Assembly (NCBI RefSeq): GCF_001281525.1
Contig: NZ_LGCI01000010.1
Coordinates: forward strand, 1,048,051 to 1,112,050
Direction of reading: 5' to 3'
DNA: 64,000 nucleotides
Source: Lysinibacillus macroides
Lineage (GTDB): Bacteria; Bacillota; Bacilli; Bacillales_A; Planococcaceae
In this document: positions 1 to 9,088 of the stretch, piece after piece
Numbering within the stretch: the first letter of the stretch is position 1
How the letters are laid out: every line of letters starts with the position of its first letter
The notes under the pieces: generated by a model
What the model was told of the DNA's origin: nothing
The model's input: only the letters and a program-made list of their open reading frames with translations
Databases searched by the model: none
Program-made: the position numbers and the translations under genes

Positions 1-80
1 ATCAGCTTGAACCTGTATATGAAGAATTTACTGATGTGATTACAGAAGAATTAATTAATGGTATCCGTGATTTAAAATAA
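1..80 (+). CDS. dctP: TRAP transporter substrate-binding protein DctP, C-terminal end only
   Basis: The window opens inside an open frame (first full codon at base 3) that ends with TAA at 78-80. Its last 25 residues finish VITEELINGIRDLK, an acidic and amphipathic tail like the C-terminus of DctP-type periplasmic solute receptors. The identification rests mainly on context: the small and large TRAP permease genes dctQ and dctM follow on the same strand. As an extracytoplasmic receptor it would bind an organic acid, often a C4-dicarboxylate or related carboxylate, and hand it to DctQM. The substrate cannot be told from this fragment. Confidence 0.6.
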   Translation, partial: QLEPVYEEFTDVITEELINGIRDLK

Positions 81-238
81 CTTTTTATTCTAATTGACGT
101 TTTTTAATAATAAGAATCTGCTATATTTTTACGGATAAGCATCAAAAATAATCAGAATATATAGAAAACTGATTATCTAACTATCCTACAAAATCCCTGC
201 AGATTCTTTTTTATAAATCGCTTACATTCATCTTGTAT

Positions 239-277
239 AAACGGGTGCTAGGATACAGCAAATAAAGCACCCGTTTT
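239..277 (+). terminator. Stem-loop between dctP and dctQ, probable partial terminator
   Basis: An 11-bp perfect stem (AAACGGGTGCT at 239-249 with its complement at 266-276) ends in a short T run. It lies between the receptor gene and the permease genes, 27 bases before the dctQ start. Such hairpins commonly let the receptor be made in excess over the membrane subunits; that role is inferred here. Confidence 0.6.
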
Positions 278-303
278 AAACTTTAACTAAAGGAGGCAAT
301 ACA

Positions 304-801
304 ATGAAAGCCTTATATAAGCTCTGGGGTTACTTGGAAGAAATCCTTGCTGGTATTTTTTTCGTAGCAGGTATCGTGCTTATTTTTTACGGTGTCCTTA
401 TGCGTTACATATTTAATGAACCACAAGCCTGGGTAGAGGAATTAGCTCGTTATGCAATTATTTGGGGAACATTTTTGGGCTTTGGCTTAGCCTTAAAACA
501 TAATCAACATATCCAAGTAGATATTTTATATGACAAATTAAAGCCTTCAATGAAGCGTCTACTAGATTTAGTAGCAACAGGCTTAAGCATTGCTTTTTGT
601 GTTATTTACACTTATTACGGTTTTGTATTAGTCGAAAATCGTTATACATCAGGCATGGTATCACTTGATATTGGCATACCAATGTGGATTGTCTATTTAG
701 TATTACCGCTTTCAGGTATTTTATTTTTACTAAGGTTCGTAGAAAGATTAGTGAATATTCTACGGGGAAAGGATGAAGAATATGCTAATCCTCTTACTTA
801 G
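304..801 (+). CDS. dctQ: TRAP transporter small permease subunit DctQ
   Basis: This 165-residue protein has four predicted membrane helices (about residues 14-34, 47-65, 87-108 and 128-146), the usual DctQ layout. The family motif after helix 1 is present as RYIFNEPQAWVEE. DctQ forms the membrane complex with DctM and supports sodium-driven uptake of a carboxylate delivered by the DctP receptor. A strong ribosome site (AAAGGAGG) sits 7 bases before the ATG. The 3' end overlaps dctM by 20 bases, which suggests translational coupling. Confidence 0.9.
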   Translation: MKALYKLWGYLEEILAGIFFVAGIVLIFYGVLMRYIFNEPQAWVEELARYAIIWGTFLGFGLALKHNQHIQVDILYDKLKPSMKRLLDLVATGLSIAFCVIYTYYGFVLVENRYTSGMVSLDIGIPMWIVYLVLPLSGILFLLRFVERLVNILRGKDEEYANPLT

Positions 802-2050
802 TTTCTTTTTATTACTATTTTTACGAGTACCTGTCGCGATTAGCTTAGCACTGTCAACAATTTTGGTATTCTTCCAAATTGATTTTAATATGAATATGAT
901 TCCACAGCGCGTTTTCACTGCCCTTGACTCCTTCCCAATGATGGCGATTCCAGGCTTTGTTCTTGCTGGGGTATTAATGGCACGTGGTGGTATTTCAAAA
1001 TATCTGATCGAGGCTTTACGTGCATGGATTGGACATCTTCCAGGCGGGCTTGCAGTTGTAACCATTGTTGCCTGTGCTATTTTCGCAGCGATTTCAGGTT
1101 CTTCACCTGCTACAGCCGCGGCAATTGGCTCTATTATGATTCCTGCCATGATTTCAGCAGGCTATAAAAAACGTTACTCGATGGGGCTGGTAGCTGCTGG
1201 TGGTACATTAGGTATTTTAATTCCACCAAGTGTTCCATTAATCATTTATGGGATTACCTCAGAGCAATCTATTGGTGAATTATTTATGGCTGGTATTATT
1301 CCTGGCCTAGGTTTAACAGGTATTTTAATCGTTGCTGCCATTGTTTATGCAAAACGTAATGGCTTTAAAGGCGATGAGCCAGCTTCTTGGGGAGAGCGTG
1401 GTCGTAAATCCTTAAAAGCGATTTGGGGCGCATTTTTACCATTCCTAATTTTAGGAACGATTTATTCAGGAGTTGTAACACCAACAGAATCAGCAGTGAT
1501 TGCCGTGTTCTATGGTCTTATTGTATCATTATTTATCTATCGTGAAATGAAGCTAAAGGATTTCCGCGAGGTTTTAGTAGAATCCATTAATATTACAGCG
1601 ATGATTTTCTTAATTATTGGTGCGGCTTCATTATTCGGCTTATATTTAACAAATGCACAAGTGCCACAGCAAGTTGGTGCGTGGATTGCTGAAAGTGATT
1701 TGAACAAATGGATCTTTATGATTATCGTTAATATTTTATTCTTTGTGATGGGTATGTTCCTAGAGGCCGTTTCGATTATTTTAATCACTTTGCCAATTCT
1801 TTTACCAATTCTTGCACACTTTGATATTAATCTATTACATTTTGCAATTATCATGACGATTAATATGGAGTTAGGTATGATTACGCCACCAGTAGGACTA
1901 AATCTCTTTGTTGTAAGTGGTATTGCTAAGGAGAAGCTTGGTGAGGTTGTAAAAGGCGTTATTCCATTCATTATTTTAATGATTATCTTTTTAGCCCTAG
2001 TTGTGTTAATCCCACAATTATCACTATGGTTACCAGAGCAAATGAAGTAA
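782..2050 (+). CDS. dctM: TRAP transporter large permease subunit DctM
   Basis: This 422-residue polytopic protein (about 11-12 helices) is the channel-forming subunit of a TRAP transporter. The typical loop GILIPPSVPLIIYGI is near residue 150, and a second related re-entrant segment (GMITPPVGLNLFV) lies near residue 360. An in-frame ATG nine bases upstream (773) abuts the purine-rich site GGGGAAAGG, so the second ATG at 782, nine bases from that site, is preferred. It overlaps dctQ, and an MFS gene starts 12 bases after its stop, so all four genes may form one transcript. The transported carboxylate is unknown. Confidence 0.92.
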   Translation: MLILLLSFFLLLFLRVPVAISLALSTILVFFQIDFNMNMIPQRVFTALDSFPMMAIPGFVLAGVLMARGGISKYLIEALRAWIGHLPGGLAVVTIVACAIFAAISGSSPATAAAIGSIMIPAMISAGYKKRYSMGLVAAGGTLGILIPPSVPLIIYGITSEQSIGELFMAGIIPGLGLTGILIVAAIVYAKRNGFKGDEPASWGERGRKSLKAIWGAFLPFLILGTIYSGVVTPTESAVIAVFYGLIVSLFIYREMKLKDFREVLVESINITAMIFLIIGAASLFGLYLTNAQVPQQVGAWIAESDLNKWIFMIIVNILFFVMGMFLEAVSIILITLPILLPILAHFDINLLHFAIIMTINMELGMITPPVGLNLFVVSGIAKEKLGEVVKGVIPFIILMIIFLALVVLIPQLSLWLPEQMK

Positions 2051-2062
2051 GAGGTGTTTCTT

Positions 2063-3259
2063 ATGGGAAATTTCGCAAAAGGGTATTCCATGAAAGACCG
2101 ACAATTTTGGGTAATTGTTATGAGCTTAGGTGGAGCTTCGGTGTTTGTCTTTGCAGCAATGTACTCGGTACAGCCCCTGCTTCCCTTTTTTACAGAGCAA
2201 TTTCAAATTTCTGTTTCCTATGCAAGTCTATCCATGTCTATGACGACGCTTTCTATCATTATTGGATTAATGGTTTTAGGGTTTTTATCTGATCGTTATG
2301 GACGTTTACCATTTGTTCGATTTTCCATTCTTTTAACGATTATTCCTTTTCTTTTAATGCCATTAACAGATTCATTTGCGGTTATTATTTTTTTACGTTT
2401 TATTCAAGGCTTTGCTATTGCAGGCGTTCCCGCAGCAGCACTTGCCTATATTAGTGAAGAAATCCACCCACAATCAATGGGGCTTGCGACAGCGCTTTAT
2501 ATTTCCTGTAATGCGCTAGGTGGAACAATTGGGCGTTTGATGATGGGCTATCTAACAGAAAATAAATCTTGGGAGATAGCCTTTCTCTGTTTAGCCTTTT
2601 TTGGTAGTATCATTTTTATTCTTGTTTGGTTAACACTTCCTAAATCAAGAAACTTTACAATCCATCGTCGTTTTATCCGAGAAGATTTATATGGATTTTG
2701 GCTGCATTTAAAAAATCCCTACTTATTACTTCTTTTTGGCTTCGGCATTATTTTGCAATTATCATTTACAGGTATGTGGTCGTTTATTCCCTACTATTTA
2801 GTAGAACCACCATTTTTACTATCCTTAAAAATGATTTCCTTTATTTTTTTAGCCTATGGCTTAGGTATTATTGGCTCTCCGATTGCCAATGCCCTTGCCA
2901 ATAAAGTAGGTATTGCTAAAATTAGAACAATCGGTGTGCTTTTATTAGTAGGTGGTATCTTATGTACAGTAAGCACCTCCCTTGCGCTCATTGTTGTTGG
3001 GCTTTGTATTGCCTGTTTAGGTTTTTTCACAACACATTCCCTAACATCTGCAACTGTAAGTCGAACAGCCAGCCACCAAAAGGGACTTGCCTCAAGCTTA
3101 TACCTTGTTTCGTATTATATTGGTGTTGCTGCTGGAAGCACCCTACTTAGTCCAATATGGCTACATTTTAAATGGCACGGTATCGTCATCATTACAGTTC
3201 TGCTGCCTATTATTTATCTATTCTTTTTAAATTACACCTTACACAAAAAGATGCCCTAA
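2063..3259 (+). CDS. MFS transporter, 12 helices
   Basis: This 398-residue major facilitator has about 12 predicted helices. The loop 2-3 signature is present (GFLSDRYGRLPFVR). The overall form resembles the YnfM/YgaY-type drug-proton antiporters. A GTG codon at 2054 is in frame, but it overlaps the ribosome site AAGAGGTG; the ATG at 2063 is 6-7 bases from that site and is the better start. The gene follows dctM by 12 bases and a strong terminator ends it, so it is likely the last gene of the TRAP operon. It could export a product of the imported carboxylate; substrate not known. Confidence 0.85.
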   Translation: MGNFAKGYSMKDRQFWVIVMSLGGASVFVFAAMYSVQPLLPFFTEQFQISVSYASLSMSMTTLSIIIGLMVLGFLSDRYGRLPFVRFSILLTIIPFLLMPLTDSFAVIIFLRFIQGFAIAGVPAAALAYISEEIHPQSMGLATALYISCNALGGTIGRLMMGYLTENKSWEIAFLCLAFFGSIIFILVWLTLPKSRNFTIHRRFIREDLYGFWLHLKNPYLLLLFGFGIILQLSFTGMWSFIPYYLVEPPFLLSLKMISFIFLAYGLGIIGSPIANALANKVGIAKIRTIGVLLLVGGILCTVSTSLALIVVGLCIACLGFFTTHSLTSATVSRTASHQKGLASSLYLVSYYIGVAAGSTLLSPIWLHFKWHGIVIITVLLPIIYLFFLNYTLHKKMP

Positions 3260-3280
3260 AGTTATTTTAAGGCATCTTTT
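3246..3280. terminator. Bidirectional terminator
   Basis: A 10-bp perfect stem (AAAAGATGCC at 3246-3255, complement at 3271-3280) has A and T runs on its two sides. It overlaps the stop codon of the MFS gene and can also end the convergent minus-strand anti-sigma gene. Confidence 0.85.
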
Positions 3281-3285
3281 ATTTA

Positions 3286-4224
3286 TTAAATGTACATCAG
3301 AAGCAGAATGAGCGCAGGGATAGCTATTATAACCCAAGCAATTGATAAGTAATGTCTTTTTTCCTCTCTACCATAGTGATAATCTATAAAAATAGAGCTA
3401 GTCACAGTAATGATAAGGTAGCTACCAATTACTGCTGTATAGAGAAACCAATTGGTTAGTAGCATCATTATTGGTATGACTGTATTACAAATCTTAATTA
3501 TTCGTGTAGCGCGTTGATGTGCGGTATTCGCATAGCCCTTTGGTATATTAAATTTTTTCCTTACCAATTTTTCAATTAACCATGTGCCCAACAGCAAAAC
3601 AATAAGAAATGTAAAGAGATTGCCCATCGTGAATTCCTTTTTATTTTCATCAATATGGACTAAAAATGTAGCTATCATCTCTGGATCATTGACAAGATAG
3701 ACGGATTGATGTGTGTAATCCTTTAGCAGTAATTGTTGATCGTTAACCATAATTTTTAACTTGACAGCCTGCCCACTCTCAAAGGCTACCCATATATCCA
3801 TCGTATTAAAGCCAAATAAATCATACTCCTGTACCTGTGTGGCAGTAGCCTGTTGTAATAATTGCTGTAATACCTCCGTATCTGCGGTAGTTTTAAAAAT
3901 ATCCTGCCCTATTACCCAACCTGGTCTGCCAGCTTGAAATGATGTTTCTTTTCCATTTTGAGCTACTGTATACATTGTAATCTCGTGTTGCTGTGCCAAT
4001 TCAATAACGGAAGCCTGTTGACCATTATCGGTCTGCTTAAACGGCTCTGTTATGATTAACAAGAAGAACAGCACAATTGCCCCAGCCATAATAATTGGAT
4101 ATTGCCAATTCTTTGTTGATTGCTTGTTTTGTCGAGCCTGCTCCAAAATATCCTTTTGTAAAGCTTTTGAAAATCTTGGTGCTTCGCCAAGCTCCTTATC
4201 TAACTTATTTTTAAAAGCTGTCAT
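3286..4224 (-). CDS. Putative membrane anti-sigma factor with multi-helix C-terminal domain
   Basis: The gene is directly downstream of, and overlaps by 14 bases, an ECF sigma factor gene on the same strand, the usual place for its anti-sigma partner. The 312-residue product has a short cytoplasmic N-terminal region (1-40), a membrane helix (about 43-60), an extracellular part (about 62-195), and then a C-terminal block with four or so helices (about 200-312). That C-terminal block, containing KLVRKKFNIPKG, resembles DUF4181-type membrane domains found in bacilli. A typical zinc HxxxCxxC anti-sigma motif is not visible. Function is inferred from context; the extracellular segment may sense a ligand or surface stress. 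Confidence 0.6.
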   Translation of the reverse strand: MTAFKNKLDKELGEAPRFSKALQKDILEQARQNKQSTKNWQYPIIMAGAIVLFFLLIITEPFKQTDNGQQASVIELAQQHEITMYTVAQNGKETSFQAGRPGWVIGQDIFKTTADTEVLQQLLQQATATQVQEYDLFGFNTMDIWVAFESGQAVKLKIMVNDQQLLLKDYTHQSVYLVNDPEMIATFLVHIDENKKEFTMGNLFTFLIVLLLGTWLIEKLVRKKFNIPKGYANTAHQRATRIIKICNTVIPIMMLLTNWFLYTAVIGSYLIITVTSSIFIDYHYGREEKRHYLSIAWVIIAIPALILLLMYI

Positions 4225-4732
4225 CCTCTAACACCTCCCATTCATGCTCATCTAGTAGCTCATATAGCATTTTTCTTGCTCGATGCAATCTTGTTTTCAC
4301 CGTACTTTCTGTGCTTCTAAGAATATCTGCAATTTCTCGAATTTTTAATTCCTGATAATAATAAAGAATGACCACTTCCCTGTATAAAATAGGAATCTGA
4401 AATAATACGTTTGTCAATGTTTTACGCTCATCTATTTCCACTAACGCTTTCTCTGGTGTGCGTTTACTTACACCAATATGGAATTTTTCCAATAAGAGAT
4501 GTCGTTTATTTTTCCAGCTTCGAAGATAATCATGACTTTTATGTACAGTAATTTTCACTAAGTATGTTTTTAAGGATGCTCTTTGCTCAAAACGTTCTTG
4601 CTGATGATAATAGGCAAGAAATACATCCTGCACAATTTCCTCAGCCATCGCCCAATCCCTTACATATAGATAGGCAACACGCAAACAATATTCCCCATGT
4701 TCCTCCATAACGGCTGCTAAATGCTCACTCAC
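4211..4732 (-). CDS. ECF-type RNA polymerase sigma factor
   Basis: This 173-residue protein has the two-domain ECF plan: region 2 (about 15-80, including VRDWAMAEEIVQDVFLAYY) for -10 recognition and core binding, and region 4 (about 110-165, with YREVVILYYYQELKIREIA and a helix-turn-helix ending STVKTRLHRARK) for the -35 element. It belongs to the sigma-70 ECF family. Its partner gene overlaps it downstream, so its activity is probably held by that membrane protein. The target promoters cannot be identified here. Confidence 0.9.
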   Translation of the reverse strand: MSEHLAAVMEEHGEYCLRVAYLYVRDWAMAEEIVQDVFLAYYHQQERFEQRASLKTYLVKITVHKSHDYLRSWKNKRHLLLEKFHIGVSKRTPEKALVEIDERKTLTNVLFQIPILYREVVILYYYQELKIREIADILRSTESTVKTRLHRARKMLYELLDEHEWEVLEDDSF

Positions 4733-4906
4733 CCAAACACCTCCTGTTCACTCTATAGTCGTAGTTACTTAATAGCTGGTTTCATAAAAACAAAAAATAA
4801 TTACTTTTAGTACAGTAAGTTTATTGAAATCAACAAACATAATATCGCAAAAGCTTCACACACTAAAAAAAGTTTCTATACGGTGAGCATATTTTTCCCT
4901 TATCTC

Positions 4907-4960
4907 TTGAAGTACAAGTAAAAAAACTGGTATAGTGAGATTGTTTGTCTGACGTCTGAC
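4907..4960 (+). promoter_or_regulatory. Promoter with tandem 7-bp repeat before the nucleoside transporter gene
   Basis: A good sigma-A promoter is visible: -35 TTGAAG (4907-4912), an 18-bp spacer and -10 TATAGT (4931-4936). Just downstream, near the expected transcription start, GTCTGAC occurs twice in direct contact (4947-4960). A repressor bound there would block initiation; which regulator is unknown. The rest of 4733-5065 shows nothing else recognisable. Confidence 0.55.
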
Positions 4961-5065
4961 TAATAAAATACTCTAACTATTCAATAATTGAAATTGGCGT
5001 ATGTTATGAGTGATAGTTATGAATTCGAGCACTCACAATTATTATCTATACTGATGGAGGAACTT

Positions 5066-6247
5066 ATGAGGTACTTAATATCCTTTTGTGGATTACTATT
5101 TGTTTTTGCTTTAGCGCTGTTAGTAAGTAAAAACAAAAAAGAAATAAAATATAAAAATATTTTGCTGATGTTAGTGATTCAATTTCTCTTGGCAGCTCTA
5201 CTTCTTAATACAACAATTGGCTATGTGCTAATTAAAGCCATTACAAATGTCTTTGACCATTTATTATCATACGCAAATGCGGGTATTTCATTTGTTTTTG
5301 GAGGGTTAACGAATGAAGGAGAGTCTCCTTTCTTTCTCACTGTATTATTACCGATTGTCTTTATATCTGCCTTAATTGGCATTTTGCAGCATTTTAAAAT
5401 TCTGCCGTTCTTTATGACATGGGTTGGCTTCTTACTAAGTAAGATTAATGGCATGGGGAAATTGGAGTCCTACAATGCTGTTGCCTCTGCAATGGTCGGT
5501 CAGTCTGAAGTTTTTATTACAGTGAAAAAGCAATTAGATAAGCTTAGCCCACAGCGTATGTATACATTATGTGCTTCCGCTATGTCAACTGTTTCGATGT
5601 CAGTGGTTGGCGCCTATATGACAATGATTGAGCCAAAATATGTTGTCACAGCTATTGTCTTAAACTTATTTGGTGGATTTATTATTGTTTCCATTATTAA
5701 TCCATATAAGGTTGAAGAAAATGAGGATATTTTAACAATTGAGGATGAGCAGAAGCAAGCTTTCTTCCAAATGCTTGGAGAATATATTATGGATGGCTTT
5801 AAAGTCGCCATTATTGTTGGTGCTATGCTTATCGGTTTTGTCGCCTTAATGGATGGCATTAATTCCTTATTCGATATAGTAATTGGTGTGTCTTTCCAAG
5901 AAATATTAGGCTATATCTTTGCCCCCATCGCTTTCTTAATGGGTGTGCCATGGGCAGATGCGATTACTGCTGGCGGCATTATGGCAACGAAATTAGTGAC
6001 AAATGAATTTGTCGCGATGATTAGCCTTGGAGAGATCACTGATTCCTTGAGTGAGCGTACATTGGGCATTATTTCTGTCTTTCTTGTATCCTTTGCAAAC
6101 TTTTCATCTATCGGCATTATCGCTGGAGCCGTAAAGGGCTTGAATGAAAGGCAAGGAAATATCGTTGCTCGCTTTGGCTTAAAATTACTCTACGGCGCAA
6201 CACTTGTCAGTATCTTAACAGCTATTGTTGTTGGTTTAATTATTTAA
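5066..6247 (+). CDS. nupC: Concentrative nucleoside transporter (NupC family)
   Basis: With the start at the ATG at 5066 the product has 393 residues, the normal length for NupC/NupG proteins of bacilli. The reading frame extends 26 codons further upstream, but GGAGG at 5056-5060 lies five bases before this ATG. Family motifs for nucleoside and sodium or proton binding are clear: [17 protein letters not shown] and FANFSSIG. The protein imports pyrimidine or purine nucleosides across the membrane by ion symport. It is a single-gene unit with its own promoter and terminator. Confidence 0.92.
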   Translation: MRYLISFCGLLFVFALALLVSKNKKEIKYKNILLMLVIQFLLAALLLNTTIGYVLIKAITNVFDHLLSYANAGISFVFGGLTNEGESPFFLTVLLPIVFISALIGILQHFKILPFFMTWVGFLLSKINGMGKLESYNAVASAMVGQSEVFITVKKQLDKLSPQRMYTLCASAMSTVSMSVVGAYMTMIEPKYVVTAIVLNLFGGFIIVSIINPYKVEENEDILTIEDEQKQAFFQMLGEYIMDGFKVAIIVGAMLIGFVALMDGINSLFDIVIGVSFQEILGYIFAPIAFLMGVPWADAITAGGIMATKLVTNEFVAMISLGEITDSLSERTLGIISVFLVSFANFSSIGIIAGAVKGLNERQGNIVARFGLKLLYGATLVSILTAIVVGLII

Positions 6248-6267
6248 GTTACATCTCAATACTATAA

Positions 6268-6309
6268 AACATGTCCACCACCTAATTCATGTTGGGTGGT
6301 GGACATGTT
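6268..6309. terminator. Strong terminator between nupC and leuS
   Basis: A stem of about 14-15 bp (AACATGTCCACCACC from 6268, complement 6294-6309) is followed by TATTTTTATTT. The nupC stop is 20 bases before it; the leuS stop lies five bases beyond on the other strand, so it can serve both genes. Confidence 0.85.
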
Positions 6310-6313
6310 ATTT

Positions 6314-8731
6314 TTATTTCACAACAATATTCACAAGCTTACCTGGAATCACGATAATCTTTACTAAGTTTTTCCCTGCCATATATTCCTGTACTTTACT
6401 ATCAGCAAGTGCTACTTTTTCAATGTCCTCTTTGGAAGCATCTTTCGCAACAACAATTTTCGCACGTACTTTACCCGCTACTTGAACAGCGATTTCCACT
6501 TCATCATCTACCAATTTCGCCTCATCATATGTTGGCCATTGCTCATACGTAAGTGTTGTTTCATGACCAAGTAGCTGCCATAGCTCCTCTGCAATATGCG
6601 GTGCGATTGGTGCTAGCATTTTCACAAAGCCTTCTGCATAAGCTGTTGGAATTACATCAGCTTTATAGCAATCATTAATAAAGACCATCATTTGTGAAAT
6701 CGCTGTATTAAAGCGGATGCCCTCATAATCCTCTGTTACCTTTTTCACTGTTTGGTGATATGATTTTTCAAGCGTTTGATCGTTAGACGCTTGAATTTTT
6801 ACTGACAGTGCACCTGTTTCCTCATTAACAAATAAACGCCAAATACGATCTAAGAAGCGACGTGCCCCGTCTAAGCCATTTGTAGACCACGCAACAGAGG
6901 CCTCTAATGGACCCATAAACATTTCATATAAACGTAATGTATCCGCACCATGTGATGCAATAATCTCATCTGGATTCACAACATTGCCCTTCGATTTAGA
7001 CATTTTTTCATTGCCCTCACCTAGAATCATTCCTTGGTTAAATAATTTTTGGAATGGCTCTTTTGTATGAACAACCCCTAAATCGTATAACACTTTATGC
7101 CAGAAGCGAGCGTATAGTAAATGGAGTACCGCATGCTCTGCTCCACCAATATAAATATCAACAGGCAACCAGCGTTTTAGTAGCTCTGGGTCTGCAATCG
7201 CTTCTGTGTTTGTTGGGTCGATATAGCGTAAGAAGTACCAGCTTGAGCCTGCCCATTGTGGCATCGTATTTGTTTCACGACGCCCTTTTTTACCTGTTTC
7301 AGGGTCTACAACATTTACCCAATCTGCAATATTGGCTAAGGGTGATTCACCAGTACCAGATGGACGAATATTATCTGTTTTTGGCAGCATTAACGGTAAT
7401 TCTGATTCTGGCACTGCTGTTGTTGTGCCATCTTCCCAATGAATCATAGGAATCGGCTCACCCCAGTAACGTTGACGAGAAAATAGCCAGTCGCGCAGAC
7501 GGTAAGAAATTTTCTTCTCCCCAACACCTTTTTCCGCTAACCATTCAATTGCCTTTGCAATACCATCTGCCTTGTTTAAGCCATTGAGGAATTCTGAGTT
7601 AATATGTGGACCATCACCTGTGAATGCCTCTTTGCTAATATCGCCGCCCTCAAGCACCGCAATAATCTCTAAGCCAAATGCTGTCGCAAATTCATAGTCG
7701 CGCTCATCATGTGCTGGAACCGCCATAATCGCCCCTGTACCATAAGACACTAATACATAGTCAGCAATCCAAATCGGCACTTTTTTGCCATTAATCGGAT
7801 TGATAGCATAAGCACCTGTAAATACGCCTGTTTTCTCTTTTGCTAAATCTGTACGCTCTAAATCAGATTTCATTTTGACATTTTCTAAATAAGTCTCAAC
7901 CGCTTGACGTTGCTCAGCCGTCGTTATTTGTTCTACCAATTTATGTTCAGGGGCAAGCACACAATATGTAGCGCCAAATAATGTATCAGGACGAGTTGTA
8001 AATACGGTGAAGCTGTCATCTGTGCCATCAATATTAAATAGTACTTCTGCTCCCTCTGAACGGCCAATCCAGTTGCGCTGCATATCTTTAATAGATTCTG
8101 GCCAATCCACTTCCTCCAAATCATCAATTAGACGATCTGCATAAGCCGTAATTTTTAGCATCCATTGCTTCATTGGGCGACGCTCTACAGGATGCCCACC
8201 ACGCTCTGATTTTCCATCAATAACTTCTTCATTAGCTAATACTGTGCCAAGTGCTGGACACCAGTTAACAGCTACTTCATCAATATAAGCTAAGCCTTTT
8301 TTATAAAGCTGAATAAAAATCCATTGTGTCCATTTATAATAGCTAGGGTCTGTTGTATTAATTTCACGATCCCAATCATAGCTAAAGCCTAGCTCTTGAA
8401 TTTGACGCTTAAATGTCGCAATATTTTTTGCTGTAAATTCTGCTGGATCATTGCCTGTATCAAGTGCATATTGCTCAGCTGGTAAGCCAAATGCATCCCA
8501 GCCCATTGGATGTAAGACATTATAGCCCTGCATACGTTTAAAGCGAGAAAGAATATCCGTTGCTGTATAGCCCTCTGGATGCCCTACATGAAGTCCTGCA
8601 CCCGATGGATAAGGAAACATATCTAAGGCATAGAATTTAGGCTTATCATTCTCATTTTCCGTTTTAAAGGTGTTGTGATCAGCCCAATATCTTTGCCATT
8701 TGCTCTCAATTTGTTGATGATTAAAACTCAT
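6314..8731 (-). CDS. leuS: Leucyl-tRNA synthetase
   Basis: This 805-residue class Ia synthetase charges tRNA-Leu with leucine. The HIGH-type ATP motif is HVGHP near residue 50 and the KMSKS loop is [10 protein letters not shown] near 575. Between them lie the CP1 editing domain and the zinc-type insert; the anticodon-binding and C-terminal domains follow. The length matches bacillary LeuRS. It is a single-gene unit on the minus strand, preceded by a T-box leader, so expression should rise when uncharged tRNA-Leu accumulates. Confidence 0.98.
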   Translation of the reverse strand: MSFNHQQIESKWQRYWADHNTFKTENENDKPKFYALDMFPYPSGAGLHVGHPEGYTATDILSRFKRMQGYNVLHPMGWDAFGLPAEQYALDTGNDPAEFTAKNIATFKRQIQELGFSYDWDREINTTDPSYYKWTQWIFIQLYKKGLAYIDEVAVNWCPALGTVLANEEVIDGKSERGGHPVERRPMKQWMLKITAYADRLIDDLEEVDWPESIKDMQRNWIGRSEGAEVLFNIDGTDDSFTVFTTRPDTLFGATYCVLAPEHKLVEQITTAEQRQAVETYLENVKMKSDLERTDLAKEKTGVFTGAYAINPINGKKVPIWIADYVLVSYGTGAIMAVPAHDERDYEFATAFGLEIIAVLEGGDISKEAFTGDGPHINSEFLNGLNKADGIAKAIEWLAEKGVGEKKISYRLRDWLFSRQRYWGEPIPMIHWEDGTTTAVPESELPLMLPKTDNIRPSGTGESPLANIADWVNVVDPETGKKGRRETNTMPQWAGSSWYFLRYIDPTNTEAIADPELLKRWLPVDIYIGGAEHAVLHLLYARFWHKVLYDLGVVHTKEPFQKLFNQGMILGEGNEKMSKSKGNVVNPDEIIASHGADTLRLYEMFMGPLEASVAWSTNGLDGARRFLDRIWRLFVNEETGALSVKIQASNDQTLEKSYHQTVKKVTEDYEGIRFNTAISQMMVFINDCYKADVIPTAYAEGFVKMLAPIAPHIAEELWQLLGHETTLTYEQWPTYDEAKLVDDEVEIAVQVAGKVRAKIVVAKDASKEDIEKVALADSKVQEYMAGKNLVKIIVIPGKLVNIVVK

Positions 8732-8786
8732 TCTTTTTCCTCCTTAATAGACGACTTATCAGTAGAATTGACAAAATATTTAAAAA

Positions 8787-9035
8787 ATAAAAAAACTCGC
8801 CCCTTTCTTATGATAGAAGGGACGAGAGAATTGCACTCCCGCGGTACCACCCAAATTAGTGATTACACTCGGCTCAAGCCTCTTTAACGCAGAAGAAACG
8901 GCACATGTTTTTCACACGGGCAGACTCAGAAGGTGAGTTCAATTTGCTTTCCTACTAGCTTTCACCAACCGCTAGCTCTCTAAAAAGAACCTCAAATCTA
9001 CTATTCCTCATCACTGTCTTTACATGATATTGCAT
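8787..9035 (-). promoter_or_regulatory. T-box leader of leuS with leucine (CUC) specifier
   Basis: The conserved T-box sequence GGGTGGTACCGCG (minus strand) lies at 8840-8852. Downstream in the RNA is a GC-rich terminator hairpin (stem arms around 8796-8807 and 8816-8826) and then a U run. In stem I the stretch GAACTCACC gives a CUC codon at 8937-8935, a leucine codon, which agrees with the gene controlled. Uncharged tRNA-Leu would pair with CUC and with the T-box bulge and stabilise the antiterminator. The 5' end is approximate. Confidence 0.93.
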
Positions 9036-9088
9036 TTATTCTAATGGAAAGTGCTAAAAAGTACAAGCCCTTGTTCAGTGGTTAGCCA

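Noticed and set aside
773..781. Upstream ATG as the dctM start
   Set aside because: The ribosome site directly abuts it; the ATG at 782 has proper spacing.
7054..7449. 131-codon plus-strand frame inside leuS
   Set aside because: It lies fully antisense to a clear synthetase gene, with no ribosome site; a shadow frame.
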